Source: Flavobacterium gilvum
GTDB lineage: Bacteria > Bacteroidota > Bacteroidia > Flavobacteriales > Flavobacteriaceae
DNA: 64,000 nucleotides
Assembly: GCF_001761465.1 (NCBI RefSeq)
Contig: NZ_CP017479.1
Span: 1,178,001 to 1,242,000 of the forward strand
Direction of reading: 5' to 3'
Positions within the stretch are counted from its first letter, which is position 1, and each line of letters opens with the position of its first letter. The notes beneath the pieces are model-generated. The model was not told where the DNA came from. It ran no database searches and worked only from the letters and a program-made list of their open reading frames with translations. The translations under genes were made by a program, and so were the position numbers. This document shows, one piece after another, positions 1 to 9,132 of the stretch.

Positions 1-740
1 CTGCTTTGGCTGCGAATCCTTCCAATGTTGCGGGTGCTGCTGCTTTGCTGGAATCTGCAAATGTTGAGTTGGTTCGTCCGGAAGAAGTAAAAGCCTATGA
101 GGTTGGGTATCGTTCTGTAATTAACAATGATTTGTCGATTGATCTGAATGCGTATTATAATCAATACAATCATTTTCTAAATACTTCGAGAGTTGCGGGT
201 GTTTACTATGGAGATGTAAATGCACCTCTTAATTTGTCGGATCCATTAAGTCCGGTTTATGCTTTGACGAGAACCGATAGAAGAATTTATCAGGTGTATA
301 CCAATACTAATGCCAATGTTTCATCTTATGGTTTTGGTGCCGGATTGTCCAAAAAAGTATATAAAGATTTTGAATTAGGAGTAAATTATAATTATTCGGA
401 ATTGGATTTTAATCAAGCAGATGATCCAGGATTTGTTACAGGATTCAACACTCCGAAACACAGGGTGAAAGCTTCGTTTGGAAATGCGAGATTGTTTAAA
501 AATTTTGGATTTAATACTAATGTAAGATGGAATTCGGAATATTTATGGCAATCTTCTTTTGCTGATGGAATGATTCCTCAAAACACCGTGGTTGATGCTC
601 AAGTGAATTATGCTGTTCCGAAATATAAATTACTGTTCAAATTGGGAGGAACAAACATAGGAGGCAAGGATTATATTCAGGTAATCGGTGCGGGATATAT
701 AGGGCAACAATGGTTTGCTTCATTGACTATTAATCCGTAA
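1..740 (+). CDS. TonB-dependent receptor, C-terminal part (cut by window edge)
   Basis: The reading frame is open to the left edge, so only about the last 245 residues are present. The sequence alternates aromatic and polar residues in the pattern of outer-membrane beta strands and ends in SLTINP, a short barrel-closing strand. The stretch VRPEEVKAYEVGYRS is the usual lead-in to the last strands of Bacteroidota TonB-dependent receptors, which import ligands through the outer membrane with TonB energy. The substrate cannot be read from this fragment. A GDSL lipoprotein follows 36 bp downstream on the same strand and is probably cotranscribed. The true start lies outside the window. Confidence 0.85.
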   Translation, partial: ALAANPSNVAGAAALLESANVELVRPEEVKAYEVGYRSVINNDLSIDLNAYYNQYNHFLNTSRVAGVYYGDVNAPLNLSDPLSPVYALTRTDRRIYQVYTNTNANVSSYGFGAGLSKKVYKDFELGVNYNYSELDFNQADDPGFVTGFNTPKHRVKASFGNARLFKNFGFNTNVRWNSEYLWQSSFADGMIPQNTVVDAQVNYAVPKYKLLFKLGGTNIGGKDYIQVIGAGYIGQQWFASLTINP

Positions 741-776
741 TAAAAAAAGACAAGTCAAAACTTAAAAATATAGAGT

Positions 777-2246
777 ATGATGAAAAATTTCAAATGGTTG
801 CTTCTGGCTTCTTTAAGCTTTGTGGCATGTAATAATAACGATGACGATTCGGCTCCGGCAGAAGTTCCTATCACTCCAGGGTCTGCATCTTTTGCAAAAT
901 ATGTGGCGTTGGGAGATTCTTTTGCAGCTGGATATAGTGATGGAGCTCTTTTTAAAGCAGGTCAGCAAAATTCGTATGTAAATATATTGGCACAACAATT
1001 TATGCCTGCTGGAGGAGTCGCAATTACCACGCCATTAATGTCTGATAATATTGGGGGATTGTTGTTGGGGGGTAATGTGATCGCTGGGCCGCGTTTGTAT
1101 TTCAATGGAAAAGCTCCAGTATCGGTTACGGGAACTCCAACAACCGAAGTGACCAATCATTTAACCGGGACTTTTAATAATCTAGGAATTCCGGGCGCCA
1201 AAAGTTATCATTTGGTAGCGGCAGGGTATGGGAATACTGCCGGGGTGGCTTCTGGGAAAGCAAATCCGTATTTTGCACGTTTTTCAAGCTCGCCATCAAC
1301 AACAGTTTTGGCAGATGCAATGGCGCAGTCTCCAAGCTTCTTTACTTTGTTTATAGGAGGAAATGATGTTCTGGCTTATGCTACATCAGGAGGAGTAGGT
1401 GTAAATCAAACCGGAAATATGGATCCTTCGACTTATGGCTCAAATGATATTACCGATCCTACCGTTTTTGCAAATGTTTATGGCGCTTTGGCGACCAGTT
1501 TAACAGCCAATGGAGCAAAAGGTGCAGTCGCTAATTTGCCTTATGTGACGACTTTGCCTTATTTTACAACGGTACCATACAATCCCGTTCCGCTTGATGC
1601 TGCGACTGCGAATCAGTTGAATGCTGGATATGCACAATACAATGGTGGTTTACAACAAATGGTTGCCAATAAATTACTGACTGCAGATGAGGCGGCCAGA
1701 AGAACGATAAAATTTGCTGCGGGTAATAATGCGGTGGTTATTGTTGATAGTTATTTGACAAACTTGTCAGCTTTTGGCCTGCCTTCCTATAGACAAGTAA
1801 CAAAAGAAGATTTGGTTGTGTTAACTGCAAGAACATTTATCGGTACAACTGTCGGTGGTGATCCAACAAAAATAAATGGGGTCTCTGTTCCGTTGGCAGA
1901 TCAATGGGTGCTTTCTAAGGATGAGGTCAAAGAAGTTCAGGTGGCGACAGACGCTTATAATAAAACAATTGTTTCGGTTGCAGATTCAAAAGGATTGGCA
2001 ATGGTTGACACAAAATTGGCGATGACGCAATTGTCAACTTCCGGAGTTCGGTTTGGGAATTTTCATATGACAGCTGCTTATGTAACTGGAGGAGCTTTTT
2101 CCTTAGATGGTGTTCATCCGAGTCCAAGAGGATATGCTTATATAGCAAATCTTTTTGTGAGTGCCATTAATGCAAAATATGGTTCAACTTTAAGAACAAC
2201 AGATTTGTCGCAGTACCAAATTCAGTATCCGGCGGTCATACAATAA
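777..2246 (+). CDS. SGNH/GDSL-family lipolytic lipoprotein
   Basis: This 489-residue protein has a lipoprotein signal peptide (hydrophobic stretch, then SFVAC with the lipidated Cys at 18, followed by an Asn/Asp-rich tether). Block I of the SGNH hydrolase family is ALGDSFAAG with nucleophile Ser48; block II glycine lies in NLGIPGAKS; block III is GGND; block V is DGVHPS with Asp444 and His447. All four catalytic or oxyanion elements are therefore present, and an esterase or lipase activity at the cell surface or periplasm is inferred. It follows a TonB-dependent receptor gene closely, so the pair may release and import a shared ligand. A strong terminator follows. Confidence 0.88.
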   Translation: MMKNFKWLLLASLSFVACNNNDDDSAPAEVPITPGSASFAKYVALGDSFAAGYSDGALFKAGQQNSYVNILAQQFMPAGGVAITTPLMSDNIGGLLLGGNVIAGPRLYFNGKAPVSVTGTPTTEVTNHLTGTFNNLGIPGAKSYHLVAAGYGNTAGVASGKANPYFARFSSSPSTTVLADAMAQSPSFFTLFIGGNDVLAYATSGGVGVNQTGNMDPSTYGSNDITDPTVFANVYGALATSLTANGAKGAVANLPYVTTLPYFTTVPYNPVPLDAATANQLNAGYAQYNGGLQQMVANKLLTADEAARRTIKFAAGNNAVVIVDSYLTNLSAFGLPSYRQVTKEDLVVLTARTFIGTTVGGDPTKINGVSVPLADQWVLSKDEVKEVQVATDAYNKTIVSVADSKGLAMVDTKLAMTQLSTSGVRFGNFHMTAAYVTGGAFSLDGVHPSPRGYAYIANLFVSAINAKYGSTLRTTDLSQYQIQYPAVIQ

Positions 2247-2267
2247 GCTTGATTTTATAATATCGAT

Positions 2268-2302
2268 AAAACCACCCGTTTATGACGTGGTGGTTTTTTT
2301 TA
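2268..2302 (+). terminator. Rho-independent terminator after the GDSL gene
   Basis: The arm AAAACCACC at 2268-2276 pairs perfectly with GGTGGTTTT at 2289-2297, followed by a T run. It closes the receptor-lipoprotein unit. Confidence 0.85.
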
Positions 2303-2384
2303 GTAAAGAAAGCAGTGTTTTAATAGTTTAAAACTGCCTTGTAATCAATTCAATAAAAAAATAGGTTTTTTTATAAAAAAAATA

Positions 2385-2414
2385 TTGATTTTATATTTTA
2401 AAAAATTATCTTTG
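2385..2414 (+). promoter_or_regulatory. Bacteroidota-type promoter of atpDC
   Basis: A TTG at 2385-2387 is followed after 19 bp by TATCTTTG at 2407-2414, matching the TTG/TAnnTTTG promoter pattern of Bacteroidota. Transcription would start near 2420, giving an untranslated leader of about 80 nt before atpD. Confidence 0.65.
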
Positions 2415-2496
2415 CGCTCTGAAAAAAGTATCCATTTCGATGAGTTTCGGTGGGCTGTATTTCATGAACCTAAATAGCTATTTAATAAATACATAA

Positions 2497-4008
<1,512 letters not shown>

Positions 4009-4014
4009 TAAACA

Positions 4015-4074
4015 GTTTATTGTTTGTAGTTTGTTGTTCAACAGCAAACCATAAACAACAAATCATAAACAATA
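4015..4074. repeat. AT-rich imperfect inverted repeat between atpD and atpC
   Basis: The spacer is built of GTTTATTGTTTG-like words on the left and their complements (AAACCATAAACAACAAAT) on the right, with a short loop. A similar mix of words recurs at 60765-60868 between araA and araD. It could fold in the atpDC transcript and tune atpC expression; this is inference. Confidence 0.5.
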
Positions 4075-4078
4075 AAAG

Positions 4079-4360
4079 ATGATTTTAGAAATAGTATCAC
4101 CAGAAGCGAAATTATTTTCAGGAGAAATCACCTCTGTTTCTGTTCCAGGAGTGGATGGACGTTTTCAAATGTTGAATAATCACGCGCCAATAGTATCTTT
4201 GTTGCAAAAAGGAACGGTTAATATTACTGCTCCTAGTTTTAATCTAGACGAAGAAACTGCAAGTTTATTTACCAAAATAAACGATCAGAATTATACTTTG
4301 GAAATTAACTCAGGAACTCTTGAGTTAAAAAACAATAAAGTAATTGTTTTAGCAGACTAA
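4079..4360 (+). CDS. atpC: F0F1 ATP synthase subunit epsilon (short form)
   Basis: The 93-residue protein matches the N-terminal beta-sandwich domain of the epsilon subunit, with the family signatures VSPEAKLFSGE near the N-terminus and GVDGRFQMLNNHAPIVSLL around residues 25-45. The C-terminal helical hairpin that inhibits ATP hydrolysis in many bacteria is absent, as is common in Bacteroidota, so ATPase inhibition by extended epsilon helices is not expected. It lies 70 bp after atpD and is followed by a strong terminator. Confidence 0.95.
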   Translation: MILEIVSPEAKLFSGEITSVSVPGVDGRFQMLNNHAPIVSLLQKGTVNITAPSFNLDEETASLFTKINDQNYTLEINSGTLELKNNKVIVLAD

Positions 4361-4380
4361 GACAATCGAGTTATAAAATG

Positions 4381-4412
4381 AAAATGCCTGACGAAAGTCG
4401 GGCATTTTTTTT
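4381..4412 (+). terminator. Rho-independent terminator after atpC
   Basis: A 12-bp stem (AAAATGCCTGAC with GTCGGGCATTTT, one G-T pair) around a GAAA tetraloop, followed by T8. Confidence 0.92.
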
Positions 4413-4467
4413 GGCTATAATTCATCTGATTTCTTTTGTTTCCAAATAAAAACCATTGCTTACTTTT

Positions 4468-4567
4468 TATCCCTGATGGAAGCGGCATCTCCCGATTTAG
4501 AAAAACAAGGCTTTTTTTAGCCGTAGTTTTTGTTAATCGGGAATATAGGGGACAGCAGGAAACCATG
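4468..4567. repeat. Degenerate dispersed intergenic repeat, copy 1
   Basis: The block starts CCCTGATGGAAG, contains an inner inverted repeat (TCCCGATT with AATCGGGA flanking GGC...GCC), and ends GGGGACAGCAGGAAACCATG. Copy 2 at 34902-34983 has the same frame of words (CCCCGATGGGAG at the start, GCGGACAGCGGGAATCCATG at the end) around an unrelated stem. Conserved ends with a variable hairpin suggest a repeat family; from memory such sequences recur in Flavobacterium genomes. The rest of the 4413-4725 spacer shows no gene. Confidence 0.55.
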
Positions 4568-4725
4568 TTTGTAAATCAAGCCAATTGTTTCGATCCTTAT
4601 TAAGATAATTGCTTTGTCGTTGATATTGTGTAAAATAAAGAAGGTTGTAAAAGAATTACAGTAATATTTTGTTTAACTTTACTAAATTAGTTTTTCCAGT
4701 TTATAGTAATTTAAATTTATAGAAA

Positions 4726-5850
4726 ATGAAAAATAATAGTTTTTTAGTATTTCTTTTTTTATTGATAAGCGCTATAGGTTTTTCTCAGGTATACACCAAT
4801 AAGGTTGTAGGGAAAAAAAACGCTGAGTTATTGGATAGTCTTAAAGTTCAGGAGTATCCTTATGCTTTGCCCATTTGGGGAGACAAAGCTACCAAAAAAG
4901 GTTTCCAATTGCCGTATTCGGCAGGTGTTTCGCTAAATTATTTTTGGCAGGAATCTGAGATGACGTTCAAAAATTTGGAGGTTGGTTTCAATAATGGGCC
5001 AATGTATAATCTGGATCAGATTGTGCGTTTTCACAGTGCCAAAGTTAGCGGTTCTGCACTCAATGTAAGGCCGGATATTTGGTTGTTTCCTTTTTTGAAT
5101 GTATATGGAATTTTGGGAAAAGCTGATATGTCCACAAATATTAATGCCGGGGTTTGGGTTCCCGATGCGGATAATAATTGGACAGAAGTATTGCCTTTCA
5201 ATACTAAAACCAATTTTGATGGGACCACTTTTGGGTTGGGTTTGACTCCTACCATAGGTATAGGAGGTGGATGGCTTGCTCTTGATATGAACGTTGCCTG
5301 GACGGATATCCCTCAACTAGAAAAACCAGCGATGAGTTTTATATTTGGGCCAAGAGTAGGGAAAACATTCAAACTGGCCAAGCCGGAAACAAATATTGCG
5401 GTTTGGGCTGGAGCTTTTAGAGTTCATATAAAAAGCGAAACAAAAGGATCACTGCCTTTGTCTGACATATTTCCTTCTGATGGAAGCGCACAGAGTAAAG
5501 TGGATCAGGCTCAAGCAAAAGTTGATGAGAAGCAAACTAACGTAAATAATTGGTGGAATAGCTTGTCTAATGCCGAACAAGCAAAACCTTCTAATAAAGC
5601 CAAGTATGAAACAGCTAATAGAGCTTTGGAAGCCGCTGGTAATTTGTTGAATGGTATCGATGGGGCATTAAGTACTCTTGGAGATTCTTCGGTGCAATAT
5701 TCTCTTGAAAAATCTCAGACAAACATGTGGAATTTTATTTTAGGATCGCAATATCAGTTTAACAGACATTTTATGCTCCGTGCCGAATGTGGTTTCCTTG
5801 GAACAAGAACTCAGTTTATGACTAGTTTTCAATATCGTTTCGGGTTGTAG
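4726..5850 (+). CDS. Predicted outer-membrane beta-barrel protein with helical insert
   Basis: The 374-residue protein has a signal peptide (MKNNSFLVFLFLLISAIGFSQ) and a body of amphipathic strands ending in SFQYRFGL, whose terminal aromatic/hydrophobic residues fit an outer-membrane barrel. Around residues 255-310 the pattern breaks into a Lys/Gln/Ala-rich helical stretch with coiled-coil character (QAQAKVDEKQTNVNNW), then the barrel resumes. I do not recognise the family beyond a Bacteroidota outer-membrane protein of unknown function. Another small barrel protein follows 55 bp downstream, so they may form one unit. Confidence 0.75.
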   Translation: MKNNSFLVFLFLLISAIGFSQVYTNKVVGKKNAELLDSLKVQEYPYALPIWGDKATKKGFQLPYSAGVSLNYFWQESEMTFKNLEVGFNNGPMYNLDQIVRFHSAKVSGSALNVRPDIWLFPFLNVYGILGKADMSTNINAGVWVPDADNNWTEVLPFNTKTNFDGTTFGLGLTPTIGIGGGWLALDMNVAWTDIPQLEKPAMSFIFGPRVGKTFKLAKPETNIAVWAGAFRVHIKSETKGSLPLSDIFPSDGSAQSKVDQAQAKVDEKQTNVNNWWNSLSNAEQAKPSNKAKYETANRALEAAGNLLNGIDGALSTLGDSSVQYSLEKSQTNMWNFILGSQYQFNRHFMLRAECGFLGTRTQFMTSFQYRFGL

Positions 5851-5905
5851 TCTAGTGATGATATAAAATGAATCTTTTTTCAAGAAAATTAATAAATATC
5901 ATTAC

Positions 5906-6652
5906 ATGAAAAAACTTTTATTCGTCATCACTTTATTTTTTAGTTTTCATACAGCGGAATCCCAAGTGATAATGTCTTTGATTTTTGGAGACAAATTGAA
6001 CTCGCCGAATATCGAATTTGGTTTGGATGGTGGTGTCAATTTTTCGAGTATTTCGAATTTGGATTCAGATTATAAAAGAGACTTCAATTTGGGGTTTTAT
6101 TTTGATTTTAATCTAAAGAACCCTTCTTGGATTTTTAACACCGGAGTAATTGTAAAATCAACAATGGGAGCCAAAGATATTGCTGTTTATTCGTTGCATG
6201 ACGATAAACTAGATGCTGTATTCGCCGAAGGATCCGTTAAAAGAAATATAAACTACTTCAATGTTCCTTTGACTATTAAATACAAGTTTGACAATAATAT
6301 TTATGTCAAAGCAGGAACGCAATTGGGATTGTTGTCTACAGCCCATGATTTATTCCGTCAAAACTATAATGGGGAAGATGTAGAGTACAAAAACAACATA
6401 CGCGACAAAATCCATGTTGTTGATGCAGGTTTGCTTGTTGGTGCCGGATATCGAATAAAAACCAAATACGGTATGAATGTTGGCCTGTCATATTATTATG
6501 GCTTGGTACCGCTTCTTAAGGGGGATAACAGTCCTACTCAATACAATCGTTCGTTATATGTAACGGCAGGCCTGCCAATAGGCAAAGCCAAAGCTGCTAA
6601 AAGAGCGGCTGAAAAGGAAAAGAAGGAGGCTGAAGGCAGTAAAAGTAATTAG
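5906..6652 (+). CDS. Outer-membrane beta-barrel (PorT-like) protein
   Basis: The 248-residue protein carries a signal peptide (MKKLLFVITLFFSFHTAESQ) and a PorT-type outer-membrane barrel pattern: FGLDGGVNFSSI near the start, repeated Y-x-K and G-x-x-Y strands, and GLSYYYGLVPLL near the end. The C-terminus is an unusual charged tail (AKRAAEKEKKEAEGSKSN) after the last strand, probably periplasmic. It follows another barrel gene in the same direction. Function is unknown. A long palindrome follows the stop codon. Confidence 0.78.
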   Translation: MKKLLFVITLFFSFHTAESQVIMSLIFGDKLNSPNIEFGLDGGVNFSSISNLDSDYKRDFNLGFYFDFNLKNPSWIFNTGVIVKSTMGAKDIAVYSLHDDKLDAVFAEGSVKRNINYFNVPLTIKYKFDNNIYVKAGTQLGLLSTAHDLFRQNYNGEDVEYKNNIRDKIHVVDAGLLVGAGYRIKTKYGMNVGLSYYYGLVPLLKGDNSPTQYNRSLYVTAGLPIGKAKAAKRAAEKEKKEAEGSKSN

Positions 6653-6672
6653 CTGTTAGTGAATTATCGTTC

Positions 6673-6709
6673 CAAGACCTAACAGGTTTTTAAAACCTGT
6701 TAGGTCTTG
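6673..6709. repeat. Near-perfect 37-bp palindrome, possible terminator
   Basis: CAAGACCTAACAGGTTTT at 6673-6690 is the exact complement of AAAACCTGTTAGGTCTTG at 6692-6709, with a one-base centre. There is no T tract after it, so it is not a canonical terminator, but it sits between convergent genes. Its form suggests a dispersed palindromic element. Confidence 0.8.
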
Positions 6710-6756
6710 CTGGAAAACAACAATGTTTTATTTCAGTTCTTGATTCACATTAGGTG

Positions 6757-6963
6757 TCAATCTTTAACATATTCTATTATGTCAGCCGGTTGACACTCCA
6801 ATGTTTCACAAATCAATTCCAAAGTAGAAAAGCGAATAGCTTTCGCTTTTCCAGTCTTCAGAATCGAAAGGTTTGCAGTTGTAATTCCAATTTTTTCTGC
6901 CAATTCATTAGAACGCATTTTGCGTTTGGCAAGCATAACGTCAAGGTTTACTATTATCGGCAT
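6757..6963 (-). CDS. Small XRE/Cro-type HTH regulator
   Basis: The 68-residue protein is a single helix-turn-helix domain: LAEKIGITTANLSILKTGKA is the HTH core, and CQPADIIEYVKD the closing helix. Short regulators of this type (YozG-like) are usually encoded next to a DUF2975 membrane protein, and that is the case here: its start is 3 bp after the stop of the upstream membrane gene on the same strand. A role in controlling the pair is inferred from the context; no operator was identified. Confidence 0.88.
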   Translation of the reverse strand: MPIIVNLDVMLAKRKMRSNELAEKIGITTANLSILKTGKAKAIRFSTLELICETLECQPADIIEYVKD

Positions 6964-6966
6964 AAT

Positions 6967-7851
6967 TTAAATTGTTAGTTCGTTTTCTTCTTCTAATGTT
7001 TGTCCTCTTTTTATGAGTTTAGTTAATAATACCAATACCGCACCCAAAAGGATTATGTAAATATTCATATCAACAGTTGGATTAAATGAGACTCTAATAT
7101 TTTCAAAATAACCATCTTTTAATGATTGTAAAACATGTGGAGTTATAGTGATGTTTCCAAATAATTTCCTGTCAATAAAAACATAAATTAAAGGTATTAC
7201 TTGGGAAAAAAGCATTAAAAAACCAAGATTGGAAATATATTTTGAAAGAACTTTTGAGAAATAAATTTCTTTGGCTAATTCTTTTAAGATTTTTGCTAAA
7301 AAAAACATTTGCATTATATAAAAAAGAAAATTTATTGGACTTCTTAATCCTAAAACTATGTTTGTAAAAGAATCACCGGTTTTTATACTTAAATATTGAG
7401 TGTTTCCATCATTTACATATTTGATAAATTTAAAACTAGGTTTAAGGTTTTTGTAATTTCCGTTTTCTTCAATTGAAATGGATTGAAATTTTTTGCCTTC
7501 AGGAAAAGGCACAGCAACATCATATAGATTTATGGCTTTTGCTTTTTTGTTTTCTTTTAAAAACATATTGTTTATAGAAGGATAGGAGTCTTCGGCAACT
7601 ATACCCATATATTTTTCATTAATTTTAATTGAATCAGGAATTTGTAAAGTTAGTTTAACTGGGACTAACGATCCTTCAGAATTTTTATTCCCAATAGTTG
7701 TCCAAGAATTATCATCGTATTTATAAATATATTGCCCATCATTACCAAAAAATTTTGCAGATAGACTAATTATAAAAATTACGGTTGCAACGATAAAACA
7801 AAATAGTACCATAAAGTACATAAATGAAGCAATGTATTTGGTTGTTCTCAT
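6967..7851 (-). CDS. DUF2975-like membrane protein
   Basis: Starting at the ATG at 7851 (MRTTKYIASF) the protein has 294 residues; an upstream in-frame start would overlap the divergent bioF promoter and add 44 unusual residues, so it was not chosen. There are four hydrophobic segments: one at the N-terminus (residues 8-30), one in the middle (FLFYIMQMFFLAKIL), then two near the C-terminus (FLMLFSQVIPLIYVFI and IYIILLGAVLVLLTKLI). An extracytoplasmic domain lies between the first two. The architecture and the downstream small XRE regulator fit the DUF2975/YoaS-like group, whose function is not established. Confidence 0.75.
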   Translation of the reverse strand: MRTTKYIASFMYFMVLFCFIVATVIFIISLSAKFFGNDGQYIYKYDDNSWTTIGNKNSEGSLVPVKLTLQIPDSIKINEKYMGIVAEDSYPSINNMFLKENKKAKAINLYDVAVPFPEGKKFQSISIEENGNYKNLKPSFKFIKYVNDGNTQYLSIKTGDSFTNIVLGLRSPINFLFYIMQMFFLAKILKELAKEIYFSKVLSKYISNLGFLMLFSQVIPLIYVFIDRKLFGNITITPHVLQSLKDGYFENIRVSFNPTVDMNIYIILLGAVLVLLTKLIKRGQTLEEENELTI

Positions 7852-7932
7852 AATTGATTTAAGTTTAGCTATCTGTAAAAATACAAAAATTATCGAATAA
7901 CAATAATTAAATATTAAAAAACAATTATTGTG

Positions 7933-7967
7933 TTGAAATTTTATTCCAATGAGATTTTCTACATTTG
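7933..7967 (+). promoter_or_regulatory. Putative bioF promoter abutting the start codon
   Basis: TACATTTG at 7960-7967 matches the Bacteroidota -7 box. The nearest upstream TTG (7933-7935) is 24 bp away, slightly long. Transcription would begin at or next to the bioF ATG at 7974, implying a leaderless or nearly leaderless mRNA. Confidence 0.45.
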
Positions 7968-7973
7968 TATTAT

Positions 7974-9128
7974 ATGAAATCATTTCCGAAATCTTTGTCT
8001 ATTAAATTGCAACAACGAAAAGAGGCTAATGCTTTTCGTTTTTTGCCTGTATGTAATAATTTAATTGATTTTGCTTCGAATGATTATATAGGTTTTTCAA
8101 AATCGGAAAACATTTTCGATGCAACCCATCAATTTTTGTTGGATAAAAATATCAAAATCAATGGAGCAACGGGTTCTCGATTGCTCTCAGGAAACCATTC
8201 TTTATACACCGAAACTGAAAATTACATTTCTCAATTTCATCAAGCGGAATCGGCCTTGATATTCAATTCTGGTTATGATGCCAATGTTGGTTTCTTTAGT
8301 GCGGTTCCCCAAAAAGGAGATTTGATTTTGTATGATGAATTGTGTCACGCTTCAATTCGCGACGGAATCCAATTATCGAATGCGAAGTCTTATAAATTCA
8401 AACACAATGATTTTGAGGATTTGGAACGGTTAATTTCAAAACCATCAACCATCAACCATCAACCATCAACCATTTACATCGTAACCGAATCTGTTTTTTC
8501 GATGGATGGGGATTGCCCCAATATGGAAGAATTGGTGTCTGTTTCAGAAAAGCACAATTGTTATTTAGTGGTTGACGAAGCCCATGCTTTGGGTGTTTTT
8601 GGAGAAAAAGGAGAAGGGCTGATTCAGCATTTGCATTTGCAGGACAAAATATTTGCCAGAATTATGACTTTTGGCAAAGGTTTAGGCTGTCACGGAGCTG
8701 TTGTTTTGGGTTCATCAGCATTGAAATCGTATCTCGTTAATTTTGCGCGAAGTTTCATTTATACGACGGGACTTTCGCCTCATTCGGTTGTCACTATTTT
8801 GATGGGATATCATCATTTGGGAAAAGATAAAAATGCGCTGGAGGCACTTCGAGATAATATTGTTTTTTTTAATCAGGTGAAAAAAATGCTTGGTTTGAGT
8901 CCGCTTTTCATTCGAAGTAAATCGGCTATTCAAAGTGTCATTATACCGGGAAATGAAAAAGTCAAAAGTATTGCCCATTCACTTCAGCAAAATGGTTTTG
9001 ATGTCAAAGCGATACTTTCGCCGACAGTCCCCGAAGGACAGGAGCGACTGCGTTTTTGTTTGCACAGTTATAATAGCAAGGAAGAAATGACTAAAGTGTT
9101 GACGTTGTTAAGTACTTTTGTTTTTTAA
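7974..9128 (+). CDS. bioF: 8-amino-7-oxononanoate synthase
   Basis: BioF joins pimeloyl thioester and alanine, using PLP, in the first step of biotin ring assembly. The ATG at 7974 gives 384 residues, the family length. Visible hallmarks are GATGSRLLSGNH, the CHASIRDG segment, the PLP-Asp segment VVDEAHALGVFG, and TFGKGLGCHG with the PLP lysine at about 235. Odd: residues 156-167 (KPSTINHQPSTI) are encoded by a 7-bp tandem repeat, a low-complexity insertion before IYIVTESVFSMDGD. The gene heads a run with a DUF2007 gene, bioD, bioA and a ketoacyl synthase, all on the plus strand. Confidence 0.93.
   Translation: MKSFPKSLSIKLQQRKEANAFRFLPVCNNLIDFASNDYIGFSKSENIFDATHQFLLDKNIKINGATGSRLLSGNHSLYTETENYISQFHQAESALIFNSGYDANVGFFSAVPQKGDLILYDELCHASIRDGIQLSNAKSYKFKHNDFEDLERLISKPSTINHQPSTIYIVTESVFSMDGDCPNMEELVSVSEKHNCYLVVDEAHALGVFGEKGEGLIQHLHLQDKIFARIMTFGKGLGCHGAVVLGSSALKSYLVNFARSFIYTTGLSPHSVVTILMGYHHLGKDKNALEALRDNIVFFNQVKKMLGLSPLFIRSKSAIQSVIIPGNEKVKSIAHSLQQNGFDVKAILSPTVPEGQERLRFCLHSYNSKEEMTKVLTLLSTFVF
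8441..8475 (+). repeat. 7-bp tandem repeat (ACCATCA x4, plus a degenerate fifth) inside bioF
   Basis: Units at 8441-8447, 8448-8454, 8455-8461 and 8462-8468 are identical; a fifth, ACCATTT, follows. Seven is not a multiple of three, so gain or loss of one unit would shift the bioF reading frame. Confidence 0.95.
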
Positions 9129-9132
9129 ATTT

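Noticed and set aside
4357..4566. Minus-strand 69-codon frame after atpC
   Set aside because: It lies over the atpC terminator and the dispersed intergenic repeat and has no protein-like composition.
4933..5316. 127-codon minus-strand frame inside the barrel gene
   Set aside because: It is the complement of a gene with a clear signal peptide and barrel pattern and has no features of its own.
6754..6978. Plus-strand 74-codon frame
   Set aside because: It is antisense to the small XRE regulator, whose HTH sequence is clear.
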